64,000 nucleotides of DNA, taken from Polyangia bacterium (lineage in GTDB: Bacteria; Myxococcota_A; Polyangia; Nannocystales; Nannocystaceae). Positions 24,625-33,822 of the stretch are shown here, in pieces. The stretch covers positions 124,001-188,000 of the forward strand of contig JAUIKS010000020.1 in assembly GCA_030430565.1 (NCBI GenBank), written 5' to 3'. The stretch's first letter is position 1. Every line of letters starts with the position of its first letter. The position numbers and the translations under genes were made by a program. The notes under the pieces were generated by a model. That model saw only the letters and a program-made list of their open reading frames with translations, did not search any database and had not been told where the DNA came from.

Positions 24625-26514
24625 TCAGTCGAGGCGCGTGATGTCCAGCGAGACGCGGCTGTTGCTCGGCTTCTCGCCCACGTCGATCCGGTAGCGGATG
24701 TTGTCGTCGTCCTGAATGAAGAGCACGGTGCCGGGCGCGACCTTGACTTTCTCGTGGGTGCTGTCCCCGTCGATCAGCGTGAGCGCGGAGGCCTTGTCGG
24801 TGAGCGCCTGATCGCGGAAGAAGCCCGGCTTGGCGTAGCCGTAGGGGCGTACGCGCTGCCCGGTCTCGTCCTTGCGGATGTCCGCGGCCGTGATGAAGTA
24901 CAGGTAGTCGCCCTCGAGCTCTGCGCCCGCTTGGGGGCTGGGGCGGTAGTAGAAGAAGTCGGGGTCGCCCGCGCTGGTGTCGTTGAACTTCTCGGCGACG
25001 TCGACCAGCAGCGCGGGGGTCTCGGCGACGTTGGCCTTGATCTGCTCGAGGATCGCCTCGACATCGAGCGGCACGTCGACGTCGCGCAGCGTGAACTCGA
25101 CGTCGGCCTCGCCCTCGGCGAGCCCGCCGTCGTGCAGGCGCGTCTGCACCACCTCGATCAGCACATCCCACAGGTAGGTCGGCGCCGGCGGGTCGCCGAT
25201 GTCGCCGAAGGACTTCAGCGCCGCCCAGCCGTCGGGGACCGTGGGCGGCGGCTCCGGGGGATCGGGCTCGTCGCCCACGGGCGTGTCGGGGTGCAGGCTG
25301 ACGCAGGCCTTAAACGCGATCGTCCCGGTGCCGAACTCGTAGGCGTCGCAGTGCGGGCTGATCGCCGGGAAGCCGAGCTCGGCGTCGCCCAGCGTCTTGA
25401 CCCGGGCCATCTCCATGATCAGCCGCTCGAACTCCCACGGCGGCCGGTCCCAGACCGCGGAATTCCCCTGACCCTCGGGCGCCATCGAGTCGCCGCCGGG
25501 CAGGAAAGAGTCGCTCTCGACGATGCTCATGGTCAGCGCGTCGACGTGCATGACCTCCTTCATGCCGACGATCCGCATCCAGTCCGGATCGTCGAAGTTG
25601 AACATCGTGTTGATCTGGCTGCTGACGCTGTTGAGCGGCTGGACGCTGCTGTCGGAGAGATCGACGCCCTTGTAGGGGAGCGCGTTGAGGCTGGCCTTAA
25701 CGACCATCTCGAAGTCCGGCTCGGTCAGCGAGATGCCCTCGGCCGCCTTGACGAAGCCCGGGTGCTCGAGGCTCTGTGGATCCTCGGGATCGAGCGGCGC
25801 GGGCCCGTAGTCGATGGGCATGTTGGCGAAGTCGGTGGCGACGTCGTAGAGGGTCACCGGCACGGCGCCGGCCGGCACCGGGTAGCGGCCGTCGGGGTGC
25901 TCGCCGTCGACGGGCCCGTCGCGGAACTGGGCGTTCGGGTGCGACGCGATCAGGTTGTCGAGGATCGTGCGCGAGGCGACATCGGAGGGGATGACCTCCT
26001 CGGTGATGCCGACCTCCATCAGGTCCGCGAGCACGCGCTGCGGCGGGATCGAGACCTGGGCCGCGAGGTTGATCGCCTCCTCGAGGTTGGTGCCCGCGAG
26101 GTTCGCCGTGTCCGGCGTCATCAGCAGCAGCTCGCGCATGTTCTGGGCGGCCTGCGGCAGCTGGTCGGCCTCGCTCGGCGGGAGGCTCTTGAGCTCGTCG
26201 AGGACCGTGATGAGGACGTCGGAGAAGTCGAAGTCGAACAGCCAGAGGCCGCGCAGCGTCGGCTCGGGCAGCGCGCGGACCTCGTCGATGGTCATGGCGA
26301 GCTCGTAGTCGTTGACGTCGAGGCGGACGTAGTGGAGCTCGACGGTGCGCGTCTCGTTGGTGGTCAGCGGGACCGGGGTCGGCACGTCCTCGACCATGAT
26401 CTCGTCGACCACGCAGCCGCTGGTGAGCGCGGTCGCGGCCGCGAGCACAGGCAGCGTGACGCCCAGGCCGAGCCAGCGTGTCAGAGGCGAGGGCGGACGA
26501 GCGCGAGACGACAT
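24625..26514 (-). CDS. Large lipoprotein of unknown function, paralogue 3 of a tandem set
   Basis: 629 residues. A lipoprotein signal ends VLAAATALTSGC (Cys about residue 34). It shares with the next two genes upstream a stretch PGFVKAAEGISLTEPDF..VKASLNALPYKGVDLS, a segment YLWDVLIEVVQTRLH, and a C-terminal STHEKVKVAPGTVLFIQ with final SNSRVSLDITRLD. Three-way similarity runs the whole length but identity is moderate, so the duplication is old. No enzyme motif, repeat or membrane segment is visible; the mature protein should be soluble and attached to a membrane by its lipid. A TAAAGT box 6 nt before the start suggests that it can be expressed on its own. Confidence 0.7.
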   Translation of the reverse strand: MSSRARPPSPLTRWLGLGVTLPVLAAATALTSGCVVDEIMVEDVPTPVPLTTNETRTVELHYVRLDVNDYELAMTIDEVRALPEPTLRGLWLFDFDFSDVLITVLDELKSLPPSEADQLPQAAQNMRELLLMTPDTANLAGTNLEEAINLAAQVSIPPQRVLADLMEVGITEEVIPSDVASRTILDNLIASHPNAQFRDGPVDGEHPDGRYPVPAGAVPVTLYDVATDFANMPIDYGPAPLDPEDPQSLEHPGFVKAAEGISLTEPDFEMVVKASLNALPYKGVDLSDSSVQPLNSVSSQINTMFNFDDPDWMRIVGMKEVMHVDALTMSIVESDSFLPGGDSMAPEGQGNSAVWDRPPWEFERLIMEMARVKTLGDAELGFPAISPHCDAYEFGTGTIAFKACVSLHPDTPVGDEPDPPEPPPTVPDGWAALKSFGDIGDPPAPTYLWDVLIEVVQTRLHDGGLAEGEADVEFTLRDVDVPLDVEAILEQIKANVAETPALLVDVAEKFNDTSAGDPDFFYYRPSPQAGAELEGDYLYFITAADIRKDETGQRVRPYGYAKPGFFRDQALTDKASALTLIDGDSTHEKVKVAPGTVLFIQDDDNIRYRIDVGEKPSNSRVSLDITRLD

Positions 26515-26520
26515 GAGCCG

Positions 26521-26526
26521 ACTTTA
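26521..26526 (-). promoter_or_regulatory. Putative -10 element (TAAAGT), leaderless type
   Basis: On the minus strand TAAAGT is followed by CGGCTC and the ATG at 26514 (6-nt spacing). The surrounding sequence (CATAGTAAAGT) is unusually AT-rich for this genome. Confidence 0.45.
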
Positions 26527-26570
26527 CTATGAATTCGCGCCGGGTTCGCGCGGTCGAGCGCGGCGCCAGG

Positions 26571-28394
26571 CTACTCGATGCGCTCGATGTCGATCGAGAC
26601 GCGGTGAGCGCTCGGCTTCTCGCCGACGCTCAGCTTGAAGACCTGGCCTTCGTCATCCTCGATGTAGAGGACGTCTCCGGGCTGAATTTGCACCTTCTCG
26701 TGGGTGCTGTCGCCGTCGAGCGGCGTCGTCGCGGAGAGCTTCTGCGTCAGCGCCGGGTTGGCGAAGAAGCCCGGGTTTTTGTAGTTGCTGTACTCTCGAA
26801 CAGGTTGGCCGTTCTCGTCTTTGCGGATGTCGACGTTCGAGACGAAGTACAGCCAGTCCTGGATGTAGACCCCGTCCTGGGGCGCGTTCGGCTGGTAGTA
26901 GTAGAAGTCCGGGTCGCCGCTGCCGTTGTCGTTGAGCAGCTTCGCGAATTCGGTCAAGGCGCTCGCGTTGATCATCACGTTCGCCTTCATGGTCTCGATC
27001 AGCTCCTCGGTCGTGACGCCGGTGGGGACGTTCGTGAGCGCGAGCTCGACCGAGCCGTCGCCCTCGGCGACGCCGTTTTGGTGGAGCAGGACCTGCGCGA
27101 CCTCGACGAGGATGTCCCAGAAGTACGAGGGCGGCGGCGGCTCGATGTCACCGCCCTCGGGCTCCTGCAAGTCGAGGAACAGGTCGATGTTGACCCACTT
27201 GTCCTCCTCGACGCAGGCCTGGACCGCCTCGACCGGGGTCTCGATGCTCTGGGGCGGGGTGTAGGTGGTGCAGTGCGGCTCGATCTCCGCGGCGCGGGCC
27301 TCGGCGACGGACATGATGAGGTGTTCGAATTCCCACTCCGGGACCTCGGTCCACACCGGCGAGTCGCCCTGCGGCGCGGGGTCCTTGCTGGTGCCGCCGG
27401 GCCAGAAGTCGGGGTTCTCGTGGATCTGCATGGTCAGCTCGGCGATCACGAGCTGGTCGACGAGACCCTCGACGACCATCCAGTCGTCGGTGCTGAAGTC
27501 GAAGGCGTCCTCGATCTGCGCGGGCGTGCTGTTGACGCGGGCGCTGCCGCCGTTGGTCAGGTCGACGCCCTCGTACGGCAGCGCGTTGAGGTTGGCCTTC
27601 ACCGTCATCGCGAAGGCGGGCGTCGTGGCGACCAGGCCGGAGGTCTGCGAGACGAAGCCCGGGTGGATGATCGAGCTGTCCTCCCAAAGCGGCGTCGGCC
27701 CGAACACCTCGGCGAGGTCCTGAAAGCCGTTGATCACGTCGTAGAGGCTGACCGGGATGTGCCCGTACTTGACCTCGTAGAGGCCGTCGGGGTGCTCGGG
27801 CGTGATCGGCCCCTTGCGCCACTGCGCGTTGGGGTGGGTGGTCATGACGTTGTCGATCACCGCGTCGGTCAGCAGCTCGACGCTGATCAGCCGCGTCTTG
27901 GCGTCCACGCCCACGAGGTCCGCGAGGATCGTCGAGCCCGCGAGATCGACGACCTCGCCGACATCGATGAGCCGCTCGAGGCTGGTGCCCTCGAGCTTCG
28001 TCGAGTGGGCCGTCAGGTTGAGCAGCTTCCACATGTTGCGCTCGGCCGGCGGCAGCAGGTCGGCCTCCTCCGGCGAGGTGTTGATCAGGATGTTGAGCGC
28101 GTTGGTGATCAGCGGGCGCGCGTCGAGGTCGAGCAGCCAGGTCCGACGCAGCGTCTCCTCGGGCATGGCCTTGAGGTCATCTAGCGAGAGCGCGAGCTCG
28201 TACTGCTTGGCGTTAAAGCGCATGTACTGGAGCTCGACGGTGACCGCGTCGCCGCCCGGAGCGAGCGCGACGGGCTCGACGGGATCCGGGACCTCGACGG
28301 CCTCGACGCAGGCGGAGAGACTGAGGGCGAGCGCGCCGAGGCCGAGGCCGAGGCGGGAGAGGCGGCGGGGGAGCGTGCGGTGAGTCGCGTGCAT
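26571..28394 (-). CDS. Large lipoprotein of unknown function, paralogue 2 of a tandem set
   Basis: 607 residues, signal ending LGALALSLSACVEA (lipidated Cys about residue 29). Shared blocks with paralogue 3: VTVELQYMRFNAKQYELALSL near residue 50, NALPYEGVDLTNGG, SYFWDILVEVAQVLLH, DGDSTHEKVQIQPGDVLYIEDD and a C-terminal SAHRVSIDIERIE. The gene ends 56 nt before paralogue 3 and begins 57 nt after paralogue 1, suggesting one transcription unit with possible internal promoters. Function unknown. No ribosome-binding site of standard form is visible before the ATG. Confidence 0.7.
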   Translation of the reverse strand: MHATHRTLPRRLSRLGLGLGALALSLSACVEAVEVPDPVEPVALAPGGDAVTVELQYMRFNAKQYELALSLDDLKAMPEETLRRTWLLDLDARPLITNALNILINTSPEEADLLPPAERNMWKLLNLTAHSTKLEGTSLERLIDVGEVVDLAGSTILADLVGVDAKTRLISVELLTDAVIDNVMTTHPNAQWRKGPITPEHPDGLYEVKYGHIPVSLYDVINGFQDLAEVFGPTPLWEDSSIIHPGFVSQTSGLVATTPAFAMTVKANLNALPYEGVDLTNGGSARVNSTPAQIEDAFDFSTDDWMVVEGLVDQLVIAELTMQIHENPDFWPGGTSKDPAPQGDSPVWTEVPEWEFEHLIMSVAEARAAEIEPHCTTYTPPQSIETPVEAVQACVEEDKWVNIDLFLDLQEPEGGDIEPPPPSYFWDILVEVAQVLLHQNGVAEGDGSVELALTNVPTGVTTEELIETMKANVMINASALTEFAKLLNDNGSGDPDFYYYQPNAPQDGVYIQDWLYFVSNVDIRKDENGQPVREYSNYKNPGFFANPALTQKLSATTPLDGDSTHEKVQIQPGDVLYIEDDEGQVFKLSVGEKPSAHRVSIDIERIE

Positions 28395-28451
28395 GATCCG
28401 TGCTTCGTGGGAGCGTCGTAGGGGCGTCGTCGCCAGCTGTGATCCGGCGGT

Positions 28452-30485
28452 TTAGAGCTTGGTGATGTCGATCCAGACCTCGTCGCCGTGCGCCGACTTG
28501 AACACGCCGAGCTCGAAGTCGGCGCCGACGTCGTCGCGGACGTAGAGGGTCGTGGCGCCGGGCTGCAGCGCGAGCTTCTCGTGGGTCGTGTCGGTCACGC
28601 CGGGGATGTTGGTCTTCGAGAGCTTGCAGCTCTCGAGCAGGTTGCGGCAGTTGAAGAAGCCGGGGACCGGGTAGTCGGGCGCGTAGACCTGGTTCGGTTC
28701 GTCGGGGTCGGCGCGCAGGTCTTCCTCGTTGGCGAACACGAGGTAGGTCTGCTCGCCCTCCTTCATGAAGTAGAAGTCGAGCGGCGCGTTGTTCATCCAG
28801 TACCTCCCGACCATGATGTCGGAGAGTACGTCCTCCTGCGCGCGGAGCCAGTCGATGACGCCGAGCTGATCGATCTCGCCGTCGCCGTCGAGGTCCGCGC
28901 CGTTGACGAGCTCGTCGGCGGTGATGCCGAGCCCGAGCTCCTCAAACTGAAACACGGGCGCCGGCATGTCGACGGTCACGCCGTCGCCGTCCGGGTCGTG
29001 GAAGGCGTGGTCGGCGATCGAGACCAGCAGCTCCCAGAAGTACTGGGGCTCGGGCGGGTTCAGGACGTCGAGGTTGAGCAGCTCGCCGAACACGAATTTC
29101 GTCCAGCCGATCGGGCTGCCGGTCTCGCCGTCGGGGATGTTGTCGGGCGTGCCGATCAGCGCGCCGGCGAGGCACTCGCCCTGGTAGTAGCCGAAGCACT
29201 TGTAGGAGCCCTCCGCGAGGGAGGCCTGGTAGTGCAGTCGACCGGCCCACGCGGCGAAGTACTCGAACACCCAGAGATCCTCGTCCCAGATCGTGCCGGG
29301 CTCGACGGTCCCGCACTGCGGATCGTCAAAGGGGCACGGGGCGTTGTCGTAGCAGCTCGCGCCGTTGGTGCAGGCCGTGATCGTGTTGAACGACTCCTGG
29401 ATCCGCAGTCGCATGTTGATGGTCGGGTTCGCGGCGATGCCCTTGATCTCGACCGAGTCGAAGTTGAAGGCGAGCGCGGGCTCGCCCTGCTCGTCCGCGG
29501 GGACGATGAACATGTCGCCGCCGCTCATCGCCGAGAGGTCGACGCCATCGACTCGCTTGTGGCGCGTCCCGGTCTCGATTCGCATCGAGAAGTTGTTCAG
29601 CAGCGCGTCACTGCTGGTCACGAAGTCGTCGGGGTTGTCCTCGCTGTCGGGCATCAGCACGCCCGGGTGCCCGCCGCTGGGGCCGAAGCGCTCGGGCTCC
29701 TGCAGCGGCGTCATGTCGTGCAGCGCGTCCCACAGCGTCACGGTCAGGACGCCGCTCGTGTTCTGGATGTTGGGGTGCGAGGCGAGCAGCGTGTGCTTGG
29801 CCGACTCGACCACGGCCTCCATCGGCAGCAGCGGGTCGGTGACGCCGGTCATGAGCAGGGTGTCGCGCAGGATCTCGCCGAAGCCGCCTTCGAACCAGTC
29901 CGGGTTCTCGTTGACGAGAGTCTGCAGGCCCTCGAGCTCCGTCCCGATCATGTTCGCGTTGGCCGGCGTGAGCGTGAGCAGGCGAACCAGCGAGAACTCT
30001 GAGCTGCTCTTCCAGTCCTCCGGGAAGCGCTGCCCGAGCGGGGTCGAGCCGCAGTCGCGCACGGGATCGCTGGTGTTGAGCTTCCAGCCCTCGCCGCAGG
30101 CGTCGCGGATCTCCTCGAGCGCGTTGGTGAGCATCTTCGTCGAGTCGATCTCGATCAGCGTGATGTCGTGCGCCCGCTCGGCGAACAGCTCGAGCGCCGT
30201 GGTCTTGTCGACGCTGAGCGCGATCGGCTTGGGCGGCGTGTCGTCGATGCGCAGGATGATCTGCGGGTCGCCGGGGGCGTTCGCGTTGGGGTTGGGGTCG
30301 GGGACATCGACCGGCTCATCAGCGCCGCCCGTGACGACGTCCGTGTCGCCCCCGTCGGTCTCGCCGTCGCTGTCGGTCCCGGAGTCGGAGGAGGTGTAGA
30401 CGTCCTGGTTGCAGGCCGCGCTGGCGCAGGCGAGGACGAACGCGGGGATCCACAGGAGCGCGAGGGAGCGGTGCATGGTGTTCAT
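28452..30485 (-). CDS. Large lipoprotein of unknown function, paralogue 1 of a tandem set
   Basis: 677 residues from the ATG at 30485 (MNTMHRSLALLWIPAF), signal ending LACASAACNQ with a lipobox Cys at about residue 24, then a Ser/Asp/Gly/Thr linker. It is the most diverged and longest of the three: it keeps PQYFWELLVSIADHAFH, TDTTHEKLALQPGATTLYV and the final WIDITKL, but has extra Cys residues (for example CTNGASCYDNAPC and CRNLLESCKL) and an EF-hand-like DLDGDGEIDQLG near residue 580, a possible Ca-binding loop. The longer upstream frame has no signal peptide and is not used. Function unknown; the divergence of this first copy may reflect specialisation. Confidence 0.7.
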   Translation of the reverse strand: MNTMHRSLALLWIPAFVLACASAACNQDVYTSSDSGTDSDGETDGGDTDVVTGGADEPVDVPDPNPNANAPGDPQIILRIDDTPPKPIALSVDKTTALELFAERAHDITLIEIDSTKMLTNALEEIRDACGEGWKLNTSDPVRDCGSTPLGQRFPEDWKSSSEFSLVRLLTLTPANANMIGTELEGLQTLVNENPDWFEGGFGEILRDTLLMTGVTDPLLPMEAVVESAKHTLLASHPNIQNTSGVLTVTLWDALHDMTPLQEPERFGPSGGHPGVLMPDSEDNPDDFVTSSDALLNNFSMRIETGTRHKRVDGVDLSAMSGGDMFIVPADEQGEPALAFNFDSVEIKGIAANPTINMRLRIQESFNTITACTNGASCYDNAPCPFDDPQCGTVEPGTIWDEDLWVFEYFAAWAGRLHYQASLAEGSYKCFGYYQGECLAGALIGTPDNIPDGETGSPIGWTKFVFGELLNLDVLNPPEPQYFWELLVSIADHAFHDPDGDGVTVDMPAPVFQFEELGLGITADELVNGADLDGDGEIDQLGVIDWLRAQEDVLSDIMVGRYWMNNAPLDFYFMKEGEQTYLVFANEEDLRADPDEPNQVYAPDYPVPGFFNCRNLLESCKLSKTNIPGVTDTTHEKLALQPGATTLYVRDDVGADFELGVFKSAHGDEVWIDITKL

Positions 30486-30724
30486 GACAGGTCTTGCGTC
30501 GCTGCGAAGGCGACGGCTCTGAGTATTGCATTCGCCGGGCGAATGCGAAACGGGTCGCCGCGCCCGGCCGCGCGTGATGTGAGCTGACACCTGCACAGGG
30601 AGACGCCTGCTGTCGCGTTCGCGCCGGGTCGGCGAGAACGATGCGCCAGATTGCGCAGGCGACGCGCGAGAATATCGCGGTCGCTACGCGATCTGGCCTC
30701 TAGGGCAGCTCGTAGGCGTGGCGT

Positions 30725-31951
30725 CTAGACCGGCGGGGTGAACTCGCAGCAGGCGGTGTCGATGACGCTGACGGCCTGCTGGAAGAACGAGCCGTAGTTC
30801 GCCTCGCAGACGCTCGCGATCGAGCCGTAGGTGAAGGCGTCGACGAACTCGCGCAGCTTCGGCGCGTGGCCGTGCTCGGGGCTGCAGACGGGGTTGGGCT
30901 CGAGCGGGTCGGTGAGCAGCCCGAGGACGACGACGCGGGTCTCGTCGCCCTTCTTGGCGGCGACGACGTTGGCGATCCAGCCCTGCGGGATGCCGTTGGA
31001 GTTGGTGTCGGGCTCGTCGGTGATGATCGTGATGACGAGCAGCGCGTCGTCGCGGAGGAAGCCCTCGTTGCAGCCGCCCGGCTGGTTGAGCTCGAAGCTG
31101 AGCGCCGAGACCATGGCCTCCGCCGGCCGCTCGCTGCCGTCGCCGTCGTCGCCGACCTTGGCCGCGCACTGGAACTTGGTGGCGAGGCTGGGCTCCTCGG
31201 AGATGATGTAGCGGTTGCCGCCGAAGAAGTCGCAGTGGTAGTTGCTGGCGCCGCCGCCGGTGGGGAAGTTGACGCCGCCGCCGAGCCACTCGTCGCACTC
31301 GGTCAGCGGCGGGTTGCAGGGCGCCTGGTAGGGCGGGATGAAGACGTTGCAGAACTCGAGCTCCGGATCGGCCTCACACTGCATCTTGCATTGGTTGGCG
31401 CCGATCTGCTGCCCGGCGTCGGTGTCGACGATCATGATGTGATAGTCGTCGTTGGGCAGCGTCGTCGCGAGGGTCGTGATGAAGCCGGGGAAGCTGGCGA
31501 TCAGGTTGTCTTGGTTGTCGCCCATCGACCCGGAGTTGTCGATCACGAACAGGAAGTCGACCTTGCCGCAGCCGCTCTCGACGCCGTCGCACTCGGGGTT
31601 GAAACCAGTGGTCGGGGGCGGCTCGCCGGTCGTGAAGGGGTCGGAGGTGTCGTCGCTGGTGTTGCTGTCGCTCGGGTCACCCGAGGAGCTGGCCGAGCCC
31701 TCGCTGTCGCTGTCGCTGCCGCCGACGCTCGTGCCGGTCGCGGCCCCGGTCTCGCTGCCGCCGCTCGCGGTCACGGTGATGCCGGAGTTGCTCGCCGAGT
31801 TCGTGATCGAGACCGAGGTCGGGCTGATGTTGCTGTCCGAGCTCTCGCCTTGGCTGTCGCCGCAGCCGGCGCTGAAGGTCGCGAGCAACGCGAGCGAGAG
31901 GAGCGGCGCGACCACGAGCCGCCGCTCGCACATGTGCATACAATCAGCCAT
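30725..31951 (-). CDS. Lipoprotein with von Willebrand factor A-like domain
   Basis: 408 residues. Signal peptide to LLATFSAGCGDSQG (Cys about residue 30), then a Ser/Thr/Asp/Gly linker of about 90 residues, and a vWA-type domain from about residue 128: VDFLFVIDNSGSMGDNQ holds an intact D-x-S-x-S metal site. Other family landmarks are DYHIMIVDTDAG, NQPGGCNEGFLRDDALLVIT and IVTDEPD-like sequence, and about a dozen Cys residues likely in disulfides. Such domains bind protein ligands through a divalent ion at the cell surface. The start at 31951 is chosen for the TATCGT box 6 nt upstream; an upstream TTG is possible. Related to the gene at 46424-47578. Confidence 0.75.
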   Translation of the reverse strand: MADCMHMCERRLVVAPLLSLALLATFSAGCGDSQGESSDSNISPTSVSITNSASNSGITVTASGGSETGAATGTSVGGSDSDSEGSASSSGDPSDSNTSDDTSDPFTTGEPPPTTGFNPECDGVESGCGKVDFLFVIDNSGSMGDNQDNLIASFPGFITTLATTLPNDDYHIMIVDTDAGQQIGANQCKMQCEADPELEFCNVFIPPYQAPCNPPLTECDEWLGGGVNFPTGGGASNYHCDFFGGNRYIISEEPSLATKFQCAAKVGDDGDGSERPAEAMVSALSFELNQPGGCNEGFLRDDALLVITIITDEPDTNSNGIPQGWIANVVAAKKGDETRVVVLGLLTDPLEPNPVCSPEHGHAPKLREFVDAFTYGSIASVCEANYGSFFQQAVSVIDTACCEFTPPV

Positions 31952-31957
31952 AACCAG

Positions 31958-31963
31958 ACGATA
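31958..31963 (-). promoter_or_regulatory. Putative -10 element (TATCGT), leaderless type
   Basis: On the minus strand TATCGT is followed by CTGGTT and the ATG at 31951 (6-nt spacing), the same arrangement as at 7582-7587. Confidence 0.4.
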
Positions 31964-32019
31964 CGGAGCGGCGGCCAGCCCCGTCAATGGGGAGGCGACC
32001 GCGATCGCGGGTGCGCACC

Positions 32020-33822
32020 TCAGCGCCCGACGAAGGTCTCGGGCGGGCTGAGGAAGCCGCGCTCGCTGGCTTGCGCGCCCGCGCCCTCGGCCCCGTCGAG
32101 CGGCGCGTTCGCCGGGGTCGCGGCCGGGCGGAGCGGCTGGGGGAGGTCCGACACGTCAAAAGGCGGCGTCGCCAGGGGCGGCGCCGGCGTCGGCGGCGTC
32201 GGGCTCAGGTCTTCGCGGGTGTTGGGGTTGGTCTCGATGAGGCCGTAGGGTTTGGGCACGGTGTTGCGACGCGCGCGCGCGCGCTCGATCAGCTCGCGGA
32301 AGGTCAGGTCGCCGATCGCCTCGTCTTTGTTCGCGTCGATCTCGGCGAACAGCGCGCGCAGCGGGTCATCCCGCCGGGAGTGGGTGAGGTCTCCCTGCTC
32401 AAACATGCCGATGACCTCGCGCGCCATAATCTGCTCGATCGGGCGGGCGGGCACGAAGCTGGTCTCGTCGGCCGTGACCTCGAGCAGCAGGCCGGCCTCG
32501 GTCATGCGATCGGTGAGCCGCACCAGCCGCGAGAGCCCGAGCTTGAAGCGCTCCTCGAGCTCGGGGATCGAGAGCCCCGTGTGGCGACGGTCGTAGTTGT
32601 CGCAGATCGCGAGCATCAGGTGGGCGGCGATGCGCGCGTTGCTGACCGACTTGCCGCCGACGTCCTTGCGCATCGAGGGGTTTACGTAGCCCTCGCTCTT
32701 GACGATGTCGAGGTGCTGGATGACGAAGGAGAGCTCCATCCCCAGCAGCACCAGCAGCCAGATCAGGTAGTTCCAGAAGATGAAGACCGGCAGGATCGAG
32801 AGCGAGCCGTAGACGCTCTCGTAGGTGGCGATCGCGCTCAGGTAGTAGGCGAAGGCCTGCTTGCCGGCCTCGAAGATGACGGTGGAGAACAGCCCGCCGG
32901 CGAGCGCCGGGCCCCAGCGCACCCGGGTGCCGGGCATGAATTTGTTGAGCAGGACAAAACCTAGCCCCGAGGTCAGGTAGGGGGTAGGGATGAAGCTCTT
33001 CTCGGCGACGCTCGAGACGACCGGCTGCGCGAGGCTGTAAAACAGCACCAGCGGCGCCAGCGTCAGCAGCGTGTAAAACATCGTGAACTTGGCGACCGGG
33101 CTGCGCTTGCGGGTGACGCCCCAGATCTGGTTGGCGGTCTGCTCGAGGGTCGTGAACAGCAGCGTGGCGACCACGAGCGCGGCGATGAAGCCCGTGAGCC
33201 CCAGGCGCTCGAGCGTGATGTTGCTGGCGACCATGGTCACCAGGCCCGACATCTCCTCGGCGCGCTCGGCCGTGGGGAACAGCAGCGTGGCGATCTGCAG
33301 GACGAGCTGGTTGCCGCGGTCTTCGCCGAGCAGGCCGACGCCGGTCAGCAGCATGCCGATCAGCGGCACCACCGAGAACAGCGTCTGCAGCGAGAGGACC
33401 GAGGCGAGGGTCGTGGCCTTGTCGACGATCAGCCAGCGCTGGAGCGTGTAGCTGGTGATCAGCCAGACGGCGCGACGGCGGCCGACGTTGTACTGGGGGG
33501 TCTGGGGCGCGAGGTACTCGCGGACGCCGACGGCCGCTTGTTCAGGGTCCTTGGCCGCCTGGCTGACCGCGACGATCGCGCCTCCCAGGCTACGGGTGAG
33601 CGTGCGTGACGCGTCGGGCACGCTGTTTCGCCCGCTCTCGCTGGGGCTGGGGTCCTGAATTGGCTCGCTCACGGCGGAATCGGCCAGCGAATTGTGCCAT
33701 AGGAGCGGGGTCTCGAGCACGCGTTCTGCGCGCTCGATCGGCTCGGTGCGGCCGGTGCGCTCCTCGTCAGCGGGATCCGCGTCGAGATCCACCTCGGGAT
33801 CGTTATGCGCCGCGGTCGTCAT
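32020..33822 (-). CDS. YihY/BrkB-family membrane protein with C-terminal winged-helix-like domain
   Basis: 600 residues starting at the ATG 33822. Residues 1-130 are disordered and acidic. The membrane domain (about 135-420) has six hydrophobic segments and the BrkB landmarks ASVLSLQTLFSVVPLIG, FTTLEQTANQIWGV and YGSLSILPVFIFWNYLIW. Residues about 435-520 look like a winged-helix region (MLAICDNYDRRHTGLSIPELEERF), seen in many BrkB-family proteins. The C-terminal tail is Pro-rich. BrkB proteins have been called ribonuclease BN or serum-resistance factors historically, but the true function is unknown. The start overlaps the nitrilase stop by 4 nt (ATGA), so translation is coupled. The longer open frame upstream is the antisense-free shadow of the nitrilase gene. 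Confidence 0.8.
   Translation of the reverse strand: MTTAAHNDPEVDLDADPADEERTGRTEPIERAERVLETPLLWHNSLADSAVSEPIQDPSPSESGRNSVPDASRTLTRSLGGAIVAVSQAAKDPEQAAVGVREYLAPQTPQYNVGRRRAVWLITSYTLQRWLIVDKATTLASVLSLQTLFSVVPLIGMLLTGVGLLGEDRGNQLVLQIATLLFPTAERAEEMSGLVTMVASNITLERLGLTGFIAALVVATLLFTTLEQTANQIWGVTRKRSPVAKFTMFYTLLTLAPLVLFYSLAQPVVSSVAEKSFIPTPYLTSGLGFVLLNKFMPGTRVRWGPALAGGLFSTVIFEAGKQAFAYYLSAIATYESVYGSLSILPVFIFWNYLIWLLVLLGMELSFVIQHLDIVKSEGYVNPSMRKDVGGKSVSNARIAAHLMLAICDNYDRRHTGLSIPELEERFKLGLSRLVRLTDRMTEAGLLLEVTADETSFVPARPIEQIMAREVIGMFEQGDLTHSRRDDPLRALFAEIDANKDEAIGDLTFRELIERARARRNTVPKPYGLIETNPNTREDLSPTPPTPAPPLATPPFDVSDLPQPLRPAATPANAPLDGAEGAGAQASERGFLSPPETFVGR

Noticed and set aside
28452..30596. Start of the first tandem lipoprotein at 30596
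   Set aside because: It would put 37 residues before an otherwise perfect lipoprotein signal; the ATG at 30485 is preferred.
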